Assembly: GCA_003157595.1 (NCBI GenBank)
Contig: PMKB01000015.1
Location: 1-15,320, forward strand
Length of the DNA: 15,320 bases
Source: Solirubrobacterales bacterium
Lineage (GTDB): Bacteria > Actinomycetota > Thermoleophilia > Solirubrobacterales > Solirubrobacteraceae
Reading direction: 5' to 3'
Shown in pieces: positions 7,101 to 13,865 of this stretch (position 1 is the first letter of the stretch; each line of letters begins with the position of its first letter). Position numbers and translations under genes: made by a program. Below the pieces are notes generated by a model. The model saw only the letters and a program-made list of their open reading frames with translations. It made no database searches and was not told the DNA's origin.

Positions 7101-9601
7101 GCGTCTGCCGCAGCGACCGCGGCCGGCGCCAGCAGGAGCCCCACACGCCGAAGCCGCTCCACGCACTCCGACACCTCGGCCAACGGGTCGCCGGGCAGGT
7201 CGAACAGCTCGGCGACGGTGTGCGCGACCTCGACGACCGATCGGCTGCCGTCGGACAGTTCGAGCACAATCGCCGCGGTGTTGTTGAGCTGGTGCTCGCG
7301 CGTCGAATTGGGGCGGCGGACGCGAAGCCCCTGATCGACCTCAGACATCTCCAGCGCGCCGACGGCCCGCGGACGGTCTGTCTCGGGTTCCACCCGCCGA
7401 ACGCGCAGTGCCGACAGCGAACCGTCGGCGAGCGCTCGCAGAAGGTAGCCCTCGAGCCCACCGTGCCGCGCCAGGAAGGCCGACTGGTCGGCCTCGTCGA
7501 TCGGGATCTCAGCGAGGATCCGTGCGTAGGCGCGGCGGTGCACGGCGGCGGTCATCGGGCCGTGAGGTTCGGCTGCGCGTGCCTCGCCAGGCTGCTCGAG
7601 CCGGCTGGGCGACGCGAGAATGAAGACGTCCCATTCACTCGCGAGCTCGGCGGGTGCGATCGTGATCGCAACCGCGTCGGGGCCGCCCGGATCCTCGGTC
7701 ACGAGCACGTGCTCATACCCACGCCGCGAAGCCTCGCTCAGCGCCTCGCGCCAGCAAGCCAGCCGCCGCCGCGCGAGCCCGGCATCCTGCTGCGGGTCCA
7801 GATGTTCGATGCGCCACGCCAGCTCGGCCGGATGAGTGTGCTCGCCGGCGTTCTCAGCGACGCAGAGCACCGCGTCGAAGACGCTCAGCGGGTGCTCGAT
7901 TTGCATCCGCGCCTGCTCGAAGAGTCCTGCAGCCGCGTCCGCCAAGAGCTCCCGGAAGTGCTCCTCCATCGGTGCGGGATCCCAGCCGATCTCCGACCAG
8001 CCGAGGTAGTAGTTGCGGATCCGGTCTTCCCAGCTGTTCGTGTATCCGACGCCGCGCGGCCGGCCGAAGCGGTGTACCCATCCCAGCCCGGGGTGGCAGA
8101 TCGTGCGCCCGCCGCGCTGGCGGAACTTCTCTTGAAGGTATCCCTCCTCGCCGCCGAAGCCCCGCATCCGCGGGTTCAGCCCCGGCCACGCGTCGCGGCG
8201 GCAGGCGAACACGCCGAGACCCTGCATCGCGATCTCGAACGGCTTGCAGCCAGGGTCTTCGATGCGCGGATCTACGCTCCACTGCCCGAACATGCCCTCG
8301 CCCCACGTCGGCTCGAGGTGAGTCGCCGCGAAGCTTCCGAGGTCGTCGTGGAGCAGCGGGCCCTGCAGCAGGTCACGGCTGTCGGGGTGCTCGACGAACC
8401 ACGCGCGCAGCGCCGCAAGCGCCCCGGGCGCCAGCAGCACGTGCGAGTCGACGCAGCAGACGATCTCTGCGTCGGCCTCACGGAACACCAGGTCGCGCAC
8501 GGCGGTGCCGTTGTAGCCGCTGAACGGCACGTAGCGGTAGTCGGCGATCCAGCTTCCGAGCTCCCGGAGTGGCTTCGCGGCGATGCCGTCCGGATGGTTG
8601 TCGATCACGAGCAGCGAAAGGTCGGCCAGGACTTCGGTCTGGTACATGCGGATCGCCTGCACGGTGAACCACACGCCGTCGAAGTCGTCGTAGGTGGACA
8701 TGCCGACGCACAGACGCGGCGCTGCGCCCGGTTCTGCGCGATCAACCGCCTCGTGCTGTGGTGTGTCACGGGGGCCGGCGGCCCCACGACCGCGGGCCGG
8801 GCGAAACGCCCGCGCAGCCGCCGCGGCATCCGGTATCACGCCGATCTGGGTCCCTACCGCCAGGGCCTTCGGATCTGCCTCGAGCACGCCGACGGCCCAC
8901 CGACGCTGCCCATCGCTGTAGAGCGACGGATGCTTGAGCACGATACGAGCCCTGATCTCCTGGTCCTCGTCGAGGAGCCGCGAATACAAGCCCTCATGCA
9001 CGCGGTAGTGCCACAGCGCCCCCGCAGCCCTGACGCCGAGCCAGCCGTGCGCGATGCAGCCGATCCAGAAATCCCAGTCGGCGTGTCCGATCTCCGTGTC
9101 GTAGCCCCCAACCTGCTCCCATGCCACGCGGCGAAACAGTGAGGCGCTGCCAACAAGGTTGACGGTGAGCTCCTGTCGTGTATCCCACTCCCGAAGCTGC
9201 TGGACGGCGCCGTCATCATCGAAGCCGAGGATGTCTCCATAGGCGATCGCAGCCAACGGGTGTAGGTCGAGCGCCGCTACACACGTCTGCAGAAAACGGG
9301 CTTCGAGGCGATCATCCGCGTCGAGGCATAGCACGTACTCAGCGCCCGTCGCCTCGACACCGACGTTGCGACTCGCTCCGGCCGAGCCGCCGTGTGGCGT
9401 GGATATGAGGCGAATCGAGATCTCCGCGTGGGCGGCGATAAGCCGCTGTGCTACGTCGCGAGAGTCATCGGTGCTGCCGTCGTCGACGATGATTATCTCG
9501 TCCGGGCGAAGCGTTTGTGCGATGACGCTTTCGACCGCCGCGGCCAGGTAGCGGCCGTAGTTGAAACAGGGTATGACGACCGCGGCACCCATCGCGCTCA
9601 C
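7091..9601 (-). CDS. Multidomain glycosyltransferase (GT2 + DxH-type GT + GT25-like segment) with C-terminal PqqD-like domain
   Basis: The protein has 836 residues and no signal or membrane segment, so it is cytoplasmic. Domain 1 (about 5-230) is classical GT2: VVIPCFNYGRYL, VDDGS at 39-43 and the metal motif DAD at 94-96. A Pro/Ala-rich linker follows. Domain 2 (about 295-545) has VIDN in place of DDGS, D385-S-H387, GFGGEEGYLQEKFRQRGG (481-498) and H510 in WVHRFGRP. The DxH plus late His arrangement resembles polypeptide GalNAc/GlcNAc transferases. Residues 570-725 weakly resemble GT25 (GYEHVLVTEDPG near 628, EWDVFIL near 656). Residues about 750-826 look PqqD-like (LNNTAAIVLELSDGSRSVVE, then RLRRVGLLL), a fold that binds peptides in RiPP pathways. 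The start is GTG 9601 or ATG 9592; no clear ribosome binding site decides. Substrate inference: a peptide or protein, perhaps the neighbouring Thr/Pro-rich one. Confidence 0.85.
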   Translation of the reverse strand: MSAMGAAVVIPCFNYGRYLAAAVESVIAQTLRPDEIIIVDDGSTDDSRDVAQRLIAAHAEISIRLISTPHGGSAGASRNVGVEATGAEYVLCLDADDRLEARFLQTCVAALDLHPLAAIAYGDILGFDDDGAVQQLREWDTRQELTVNLVGSASLFRRVAWEQVGGYDTEIGHADWDFWIGCIAHGWLGVRAAGALWHYRVHEGLYSRLLDEDQEIRARIVLKHPSLYSDGQRRWAVGVLEADPKALAVGTQIGVIPDAAAAARAFRPARGRGAAGPRDTPQHEAVDRAEPGAAPRLCVGMSTYDDFDGVWFTVQAIRMYQTEVLADLSLLVIDNHPDGIAAKPLRELGSWIADYRYVPFSGYNGTAVRDLVFREADAEIVCCVDSHVLLAPGALAALRAWFVEHPDSRDLLQGPLLHDDLGSFAATHLEPTWGEGMFGQWSVDPRIEDPGCKPFEIAMQGLGVFACRRDAWPGLNPRMRGFGGEEGYLQEKFRQRGGRTICHPGLGWVHRFGRPRGVGYTNSWEDRIRNYYLGWSEIGWDPAPMEEHFRELLADAAAGLFEQARMQIEHPLSVFDAVLCVAENAGEHTHPAELAWRIEHLDPQQDAGLARRRLACWREALSEASRRGYEHVLVTEDPGGPDAVAITIAPAELASEWDVFILASPSRLEQPGEARAAEPHGPMTAAVHRRAYARILAEIPIDEADQSAFLARHGGLEGYLLRALADGSLSALRVRRVEPETDRPRAVGALEMSEVDQGLRVRRPNSTREHQLNNTAAIVLELSDGSRSVVEVAHTVAELFDLPGDPLAEVSECVERLRRVGLLLAPAAVAAADAPA

Positions 9602-10029
9602 AGCGTGTCAAGTCCGGGGTCCGGGTGTGCCGAGACCATCGCCGGCGGGCCGAATGCAGCCATGACGCTTCGCCTGCGTGACGCGCCGAGCCTCGGCTCA
9701 CACCTTCGGCTCGCGCGCGGACGAGAGCGCTCGCTTTCCGAGCAGCGACGACTGTGGCTCGCCGACCCGGGACACGAATGCACCGACTCGGCCCAGCTTT
9801 GCGCTGGAGGCCCGGCGACGATGTCCAACATCGCAGCCTGTCCCGGGCGCTTCGCCGAGGGCGCAGAGCGCTTCACGGGGCATGTCGCGTAGAGGGCCGC
9901 TGCTCAGGCGCCGCCCGCTCCGCGACTAACGAGGTTCGACGCGCGGGACGGTCATCTCGAGGCCCTAGTGGGTGCGCAGGCGGTCACCGATGCGGACCGC
10001 CGTGGCGTGAATCCCCGTCGAGTCGGCGC
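9602..10029. other. Intergenic stretch without a supported gene
   Basis: This 428-base gap lies upstream of the glycosyltransferase gene and downstream of the peroxidase gene. Short frames exist on both strands (for example 9662-9892 + and 9598-9876 -), but their products are Arg/Ser/Ala-rich, match nothing I recognise and lack ribosome binding sites. One hairpin (9979-10001) is listed separately. A promoter for the glycosyltransferase should lie here but none is obvious. Confidence 0.6.
9979..10001 (-). terminator. Possible terminator of the glutathione peroxidase gene
   Basis: GGCGGTC (9979-9985) pairs perfectly with GACCGCC (9995-10001) around a 9-base loop, 28 bases past the peroxidase stop on the minus strand. 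There is no T-tract. Confidence 0.35.
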
Positions 10030-10512
10030 TCACAACAGCGCGTGCTCGATCGCCTCGATGACGCGGCCGTCCTCCGGCTCGACCGCGGGCCGAAACCGCG
10101 CGAGGACCTGGTCGGACGGGGAGACGAGGAACTTCTCGAAGTTCCACTCGACCTCACCCGCGCGGCCGTCCACGTCGGGGGTTGAGGTGAGCCAGGCGTA
10201 GAGCGAGTGCCGGCTGCGCCCGTTGACGTCGAACTTCGCGGTCAACGGAAACGTCGTCCCGTAGGTCGTGGAACAGAACGCCTGGATCTCCTCAGGCGTG
10301 CCCGGCTCTTGCCCCGCGAATTGGTCGCACGGAACGCCAAGAACCGTGAACCGGTCCCCGCCATAGCGACGCTGGAGCCGCTCGAGGCCCTCGTACTGCG
10401 GCGTCAGTCCACACTGCGACGCGACGTTCACAACCAGCACCGTCCTACCCGCCAGCATCGCCGTATCAAGCGGCTCGCCCGAAAGCCCCGTCAGCTCGTC
10501 TCTCCACGCCAT
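10030..10512 (-). CDS. Cysteine-type glutathione peroxidase (probably thioredoxin-dependent)
   Basis: The 160-residue length is normal for bacterial Gpx. The peroxidatic cysteine is C34 in NVASQCGLTP. GVPCDQFAGQEPG (59-71) supplies the conserved Gln, and EWNFEKFLV (122-130) gives the Trp-Asn of the active site. C62 and C80 (QAFC) lie at the spacing seen in yeast Gpx3, where the later Cys resolves the sulfenic acid. This favours thioredoxin rather than glutathione as reductant, in line with actinobacteria generally lacking glutathione. The usual PCNQF is PCDQF here, a mild change. The protein is soluble and would reduce H2O2 and organic or lipid hydroperoxides. No ribosome binding site precedes the ATG; a TAGACT box 9-14 bases upstream suggests a leaderless transcript. 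It is divergent from the GMC operon. Confidence 0.93.
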   Translation of the reverse strand: MAWRDELTGLSGEPLDTAMLAGRTVLVVNVASQCGLTPQYEGLERLQRRYGGDRFTVLGVPCDQFAGQEPGTPEEIQAFCSTTYGTTFPLTAKFDVNGRSRHSLYAWLTSTPDVDGRAGEVEWNFEKFLVSPSDQVLARFRPAVEPEDGRVIEAIEHALL

Positions 10513-10520
10513 CCGCTACC

Positions 10521-10526
10521 AGTCTA
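10521..10526 (-). promoter_or_regulatory. Possible -10 box for a leaderless peroxidase transcript
   Basis: TAGACT on the minus strand fits TANNNT and lies 8 bases before the peroxidase ATG at 10512, which has no Shine-Dalgarno sequence. The -35 position would fall in the palindrome at 10533-10560; no clear -35 hexamer is visible. Confidence 0.3.
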
Positions 10527-10532
10527 TTCCAG

Positions 10533-10560
10533 TCGGTTCGTCGCGCAGGCGCGAAGCCGA
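10533..10560. promoter_or_regulatory. Palindrome, candidate operator between divergent peroxidase and GMC operons
   Basis: TCGCGC-AG-GCGCGA (10541-10554) is a perfect dyad. With a 2-base bulge on the left it extends to TCGGTT (10533-10538) and AGCCGA (10555-10560), 12 paired positions including one G-T. It lies 21 bases upstream of the peroxidase start. The 2-base centre favours a DNA-protein site over an RNA hairpin. Confidence 0.4.
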
Positions 10561-10664
10561 CGCTGGGATCTGCGGGGGGGCCGCCCGAAACGGCGGTCAC
10601 TACCGCGCTGCTCGCGGCTGACGACTCAGACGACGCCACCTGGATTCGTGCGCAGAACCGTCTC

Positions 10665-10694
10665 TTGACAATGCTGTGCGACGGCCCCTAAGCT
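10665..10694 (+). promoter_or_regulatory. Promoter of the small-subunit/GMC oxidoreductase operon
   Basis: A perfect -35 box, TTGACA (10665-10670), is followed after 18 bases by TAAGCT (10689-10694), a TANNNT -10 box. Initiation near 10701 would leave a short leader containing GAGGGA (10705-10710) and the TTG start at 10718. Confidence 0.65.
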
Positions 10695-10717
10695 CGCGAC
10701 GACTGAGGGAGACTGGC

Positions 10718-11113
10718 TTGACTCACGACTACACTCGGCTTCGAACGCTCGATGCTGGACAGGCGGACAAGCTCGAGCGTCTGTGCGAGCTGATCGTCCC
10801 CGGCTCGGCGCGCATCGGCTCCGTTGTCTACGTAGACGCGCAACTCGCGCAGATGCCGCAGGCGCAGCGCGACGCGGTGATCGCGTCGATCGAGAGTATC
10901 GGCGAGGCCGCACGGGGCGGCGTGGACGCGCTCGCCGCTCAAGCGGCAACACCGGCGTTCCTCCAACTGCGCGCGCTCGCGATCGAGGCCTACTACAGCG
11001 ACTTCGTGGCGCCGGGCGTGAACGGGCCGGGAGCGTGGGATGAGATCGACTTTCACCCGCCGGCGGCGGCTCTGCTCCGCAAGGACTGGTCATACATGGG
11101 TATCCAGGCATGA
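10718..11113 (+). CDS. Gluconate 2-dehydrogenase subunit 3-like small subunit
   Basis: The 131-residue product starts at TTG 10718, with GAGGGA 7 bases before it. An in-frame GTG at 10676 would give 14 extra residues but lies between the -35 and -10 boxes of the apparent promoter, so it is unlikely. The protein matches the gluconate-dehydrogenase subunit 3 family: an N-terminal helix with KLERLCELIVPGS, and the C-terminal signature YYSDFVAPGVNGPGAWDEID then RKDWSYMGI. Known members partner FAD-dependent GMC dehydrogenases, often as Tat hitchhiker subunits that carry the catalytic subunit across the membrane. No hydrophobic signal is visible here. Its last codons overlap the GMC start (ATGA), so a 1:1 complex is likely. 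Confidence 0.85.
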   Translation: MTHDYTRLRTLDAGQADKLERLCELIVPGSARIGSVVYVDAQLAQMPQAQRDAVIASIESIGEAARGGVDALAAQAATPAFLQLRALAIEAYYSDFVAPGVNGPGAWDEIDFHPPAAALLRKDWSYMGIQA

Positions 11114-12588
11114 ACGAACGCTTCGACGTTGTCGTCGTCGGCTCGGGAGCGGGCGGCGGCGTGGTCGCCGGAGAGTTGGCACAGCGTGGCCGGTCCGTGC
11201 TGCTCCTGGAGCTCGGCCCCTACCGGACGGCCGTCGACTTCGCCCGCTGGGAGGCCAAGGCGACCCACGAGTTGTGGTGGCCGATCCGCTTCGCGATGCC
11301 AGTCGGAGAGTGGGGTCCGGGCGCGGTCGCGCTCGTGGCCGGTCGCTGCGTCGGCGGATCGACGACGATCAACACGAAGGTTGCGATGCGCGCCGACGCA
11401 GCGGACCTCGAGAAATGGCACGCGGCGAGTGGACTGGTGAACGAGCACGGCGAGCCGTTCGGCGTCGCCGACATGGCGCCCTTCTACGAGCGCGTGGAGC
11501 GCTACCTCGGCGTCCGCACCCGCGACGACTGGTCTGACAGCGTGCGCACCGTCGAGCGCGGCTTCAACGCGCTCGACGCGCGGCTGGACGCAGTGGAGTC
11601 CTATACCGACGAGAACTGCATGCGCCTCGGGTCCTGCCTCCAGGGCTGCCCCACCAACGCCGGCAAGTCGACCCAGAACACCTACATTCAGGAGGCGTGG
11701 GTGCGTGGCTCACTCGACGTGCGTCCAGATTCCCGCGTCGAGCGTGTGCTGATCGAGGATCGCGGCGACGGCGTCGAGGCGACGGGCGTCGAGTACGTCG
11801 ATGAGGCCGGCAGGCGCCACAGCGTGGCGGCGGGCGCGGTGGTCGTGGCCGCCGGCACGCTGAACACTCCGGGTCTGCTGGTGCGCTCGGGATTGGATGA
11901 TCCGCTGATCGGACGCAACGTCGGCTTTCACCCGGCGCGCCTGGTGTTCGGCCGCTACGACGAGCCCCAGGACGCCCACGTCGTGTATCCGATCACCTCG
12001 CACTGCGCCGACTTCCGCCACGACGTGGATGGGGGCTTCGTGGTGGAGGCGGTCACGATGCAGGACCCGATTAGCTTCGCGATCAACCTCCAGGACGAGC
12101 AGGGGCCGATGTGGGGTAAGGCGCTCGTCGAAGCGCTGCGGCGCTTTCGCCACTGGACGGGGCTGCTCGTCATGGTCAACGACGACAACAACGGCGCGGT
12201 CGTCGCTGACCCCGATCCGGGCGCAGCCGCCGATGCCTTCACGTGCGATTTCCAGCCGCCCGAGCTGGCGCGCCTCGATCGTGCGCTCACATTCGGTCGA
12301 GCAGTGCACGACGCCGCCGGCGCCCGCGAGATCCTCTGGACCGGCCTGCTCACGACGCATATGCAGGGAAGCTGCCGGATGGGCAGCGACCCGGCACGCT
12401 CGGTCGTCGACGCACACGGTGAGACGCACAGCGTCAAACGACTGTTCGTCGGTGATGGCTCGGTGGTACCAAGAACGCTCTCCGCCAACCCGTCGCTGAC
12501 CATCATGGCTCTCGCCACCCGCCTCGCCGACCATCTGCACGCGGACCGCAACGGCTACCTCTCAGACCTCCAGGCCGCCGTCGGATGA
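11110..12588 (+). CDS. GMC-family FAD oxidoreductase with predicted 3Fe-4S cysteine motif
   Basis: The 492-residue length is typical. The FAD Rossmann motif is VVVVGSGAGGGVVAGELA (7-24). The GMC signature GRCVGGSTTINTKV covers 78-91. Cysteines 170, 176 and 180 form C-x5-C-x3-C, the spacing of the 3Fe-4S ligands in Burkholderia-type FAD glucose dehydrogenase. AAGTLNTPGLLVRSG lies at 247-261. The C-terminal catalytic pair would be H417 (THMQGSCRMG) and N460 (SANPSL). It is expressed from the promoter at 10665-10694 and translationally coupled to the subunit-3-like gene. The Fe-S motif and small subunit suggest a dehydrogenase passing electrons to a carrier rather than an oxidase. The substrate (sugar, alcohol or sterol) cannot be read from sequence. 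No signal peptide is seen. Confidence 0.92.
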   Translation: MNERFDVVVVGSGAGGGVVAGELAQRGRSVLLLELGPYRTAVDFARWEAKATHELWWPIRFAMPVGEWGPGAVALVAGRCVGGSTTINTKVAMRADAADLEKWHAASGLVNEHGEPFGVADMAPFYERVERYLGVRTRDDWSDSVRTVERGFNALDARLDAVESYTDENCMRLGSCLQGCPTNAGKSTQNTYIQEAWVRGSLDVRPDSRVERVLIEDRGDGVEATGVEYVDEAGRRHSVAAGAVVVAAGTLNTPGLLVRSGLDDPLIGRNVGFHPARLVFGRYDEPQDAHVVYPITSHCADFRHDVDGGFVVEAVTMQDPISFAINLQDEQGPMWGKALVEALRRFRHWTGLLVMVNDDNNGAVVADPDPGAAADAFTCDFQPPELARLDRALTFGRAVHDAAGAREILWTGLLTTHMQGSCRMGSDPARSVVDAHGETHSVKRLFVGDGSVVPRTLSANPSLTIMALATRLADHLHADRNGYLSDLQAAVG

Positions 12589-12592
12589 GGCT

Positions 12593-13708
12593 TCAGGAGA
12601 CCACCCTGAGTTTCACGAACCCGTAGCCTTCGAGGGCCTTCAACAGTTCGACGTGTCCGAATGCCTCTCCGGGTGAAGCGAACCCGACCTTGCGCGGCGG
12701 CTGGAAGGTGAGGTGGTGCGCCGCAAAGGCCTGGATCAAGCCGGTCTGCAGGTAAGCGCCGGTGCCGTGGACAACGACGTGGGCGGTTTCCAGGTTCCCG
12801 CGGCCCATGACGACGTCCACGGTGCGGTTCTCGCGCCGGTTCTCGCGGGGTGGTGTGGCGCTCTGGGCGGCGGCGGCGAGCTCGGAGAGGATGCGCTCCT
12901 GCTCCTCGAGGGGCAGTGGCTTGAGCTTCTCCACGTAGTCGCGCTCGCCGGCGATCACGCCCTGCATGACGATGGGGTCGAGGATGCCGCCGAACGCGCG
13001 GACGTTGGCAATCTGGGGGTGGTCCTTGAACCAGACCGGGTGCGGGAACCCACCCCAGGGCAGGGCGGAATGGGTCGTGATCGAGCCCGGGATCGTGACG
13101 TCGAGGACGGTGAGCGGGGGCCACGTGCGGTACTCGTTGTCCTCGAGGTAGATCGACTCGAACACGAGCTGTCCATACACCGTCTGCGTGGAGCCGTACG
13201 AGGGGTTGCCCTTGAACATCGAGAGGATCTCCAGCGTGTCGATCCCGGGCGCGTTCTCGATCGCGATGCGCGCGGCGATCTCGGCGGTCGCGGACATGTA
13301 GGCGGTGGCCGGCGCGAGCAGCAGGCCGCGCTCGGCGAAGCGCTCCCCCCAATCATGCTTGGCGGTCCGCACCCAGGGCGTCTCACCCCCTGTGTCCAGG
13401 TAGTGGCAGCCGGCGAGCAGCGCAGCCTCCACGACCGTGGCGCCGTAGCGGAAGCAGGGGCCGACGGTGTTGCAAACCACCCGGGCGCCGGCGAACAGCT
13501 CCGCTAGCTCGTCCACCGAGTGCCCGACCTCGACGACCTCGTAATCCGCGGTGCTGATCCCCGGAACGTGCTCGAGCACATCCTCGATCTTGGCGCGGTC
13601 GCGTCCGGCCGCTACGAACGGAAGCTTGTACTCCCGCAGGAATTCCGCGACCAGCCGGCCCGAGAACCCGCTCGCGCCATAGAGCACAACAGGCCTCTTC
13701 TCCGTCAC
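12593..13708 (-). CDS. Saccharopine-dehydrogenase-like / trans-acting enoyl reductase family oxidoreductase
   Basis: The 371-residue product uses GTG at 13708, with AAGGAG 6 bases upstream; an earlier start at 13744 would bypass that site. The N-terminal Rossmann fold reads VVLYGASGFSGRLVAEFL (about 7-24), then AAGRDRAKIEDVL, VVCNTVGPCFRYG and ALLAGCHYLDTGGE, the pattern of the saccharopine-dehydrogenase NAD(P) domain shared with mycobacterial trans-acting enoyl reductases. It lacks the fused lysine-ketoglutarate reductase region. The C-terminal half is family-specific. It probably reduces an unsaturated lipid or acyl intermediate with NAD(P)H, but the substrate is unknown. It converges with the GMC gene, only 4 bases between stops, and shares strand with the hydrolase and acyl-CoA synthetase genes. 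Confidence 0.85.
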   Translation of the reverse strand: MTEKRPVVLYGASGFSGRLVAEFLREYKLPFVAAGRDRAKIEDVLEHVPGISTADYEVVEVGHSVDELAELFAGARVVCNTVGPCFRYGATVVEAALLAGCHYLDTGGETPWVRTAKHDWGERFAERGLLLAPATAYMSATAEIAARIAIENAPGIDTLEILSMFKGNPSYGSTQTVYGQLVFESIYLEDNEYRTWPPLTVLDVTIPGSITTHSALPWGGFPHPVWFKDHPQIANVRAFGGILDPIVMQGVIAGERDYVEKLKPLPLEEQERILSELAAAAQSATPPRENRRENRTVDVVMGRGNLETAHVVVHGTGAYLQTGLIQAFAAHHLTFQPPRKVGFASPGEAFGHVELLKALEGYGFVKLRVVS

Positions 13709-13714
13709 TTCGTT

Positions 13715-13720
13715 CTCCTT
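13715..13720 (-). promoter_or_regulatory. Ribosome binding site deciding the GTG start at 13708
   Basis: AAGGAG on the minus strand lies 6 bases upstream of GTG 13708. The frame stays open to 13744, but only this start has a good site. Confidence 0.75.
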
Positions 13721-13735
13721 CGTCTGAATATCCGA

Positions 13736-13756
13736 GCAGCGCAAAGCGTGCGCAGC
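13736..13756. promoter_or_regulatory. Candidate operator dyad upstream of the enoyl-reductase-like gene
   Basis: GCGCA-AAGCG-TGCGC (13739-13753) is a perfect dyad, extended by GC on each side after one mismatch. It lies between the possible promoter and the ribosome binding site, a typical repressor position. No regulator gene is nearby to match it. Confidence 0.35.
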
Positions 13757-13762
13757 ATGCGA

Positions 13763-13789
13763 AACCTATCGCGATTGCCTGGTCGTCAA
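13763..13789 (-). promoter_or_regulatory. Possible promoter of the enoyl-reductase-like gene
   Basis: On the minus strand TTGACG (13789-13784) is followed by TAGGTT (13768-13763), which fits TANNNT. The 15-base spacer is shorter than ideal. Confidence 0.35.
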
Positions 13790-13865
13790 GCACATTCCTG
13801 TCCGCGCGCTCATGCCTTCGAGCAGCGGTGGACTGGCCGCAAGAATGCCATCTGTTCGATCGGCT

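Noticed and set aside
7220..9142. 640-codon open frame on the + strand
   Set aside because: It is antisense to the glycosyltransferase gene and its product is rich in Arg/Val/Ala with no family features. It is the usual shadow in high-GC DNA; the minus-strand product has clear GT motifs.
9583..9611. TTGACA on the minus strand before the glycosyltransferase as a -35 box
   Set aside because: The matching -10 position falls inside the coding region and reads GTGCCG, so no promoter is supported.
9598..9892. Small ORFs just upstream of the glycosyltransferase as a possible peptide precursor
   Set aside because: Frames on both strands overlap, have no ribosome binding site, and encode Arg/Ser-rich sequence without a leader/core pattern.
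7091..12588. Mycofactocin-type cluster (glycosyltransferase, PqqD-like domain and GMC oxidoreductase in one region)
   Set aside because: No precursor peptide, radical SAM enzyme or peptidase gene is present; the PqqD-like domain is fused C-terminally to the GT; and the GMC enzyme pairs with a subunit-3-like protein and is about 1 kb away on the other strand.
12713..13507. 264-codon open frame on the + strand
   Set aside because: It is antisense to the enoyl-reductase-like gene, whose Rossmann motifs and ribosome binding site are clear.
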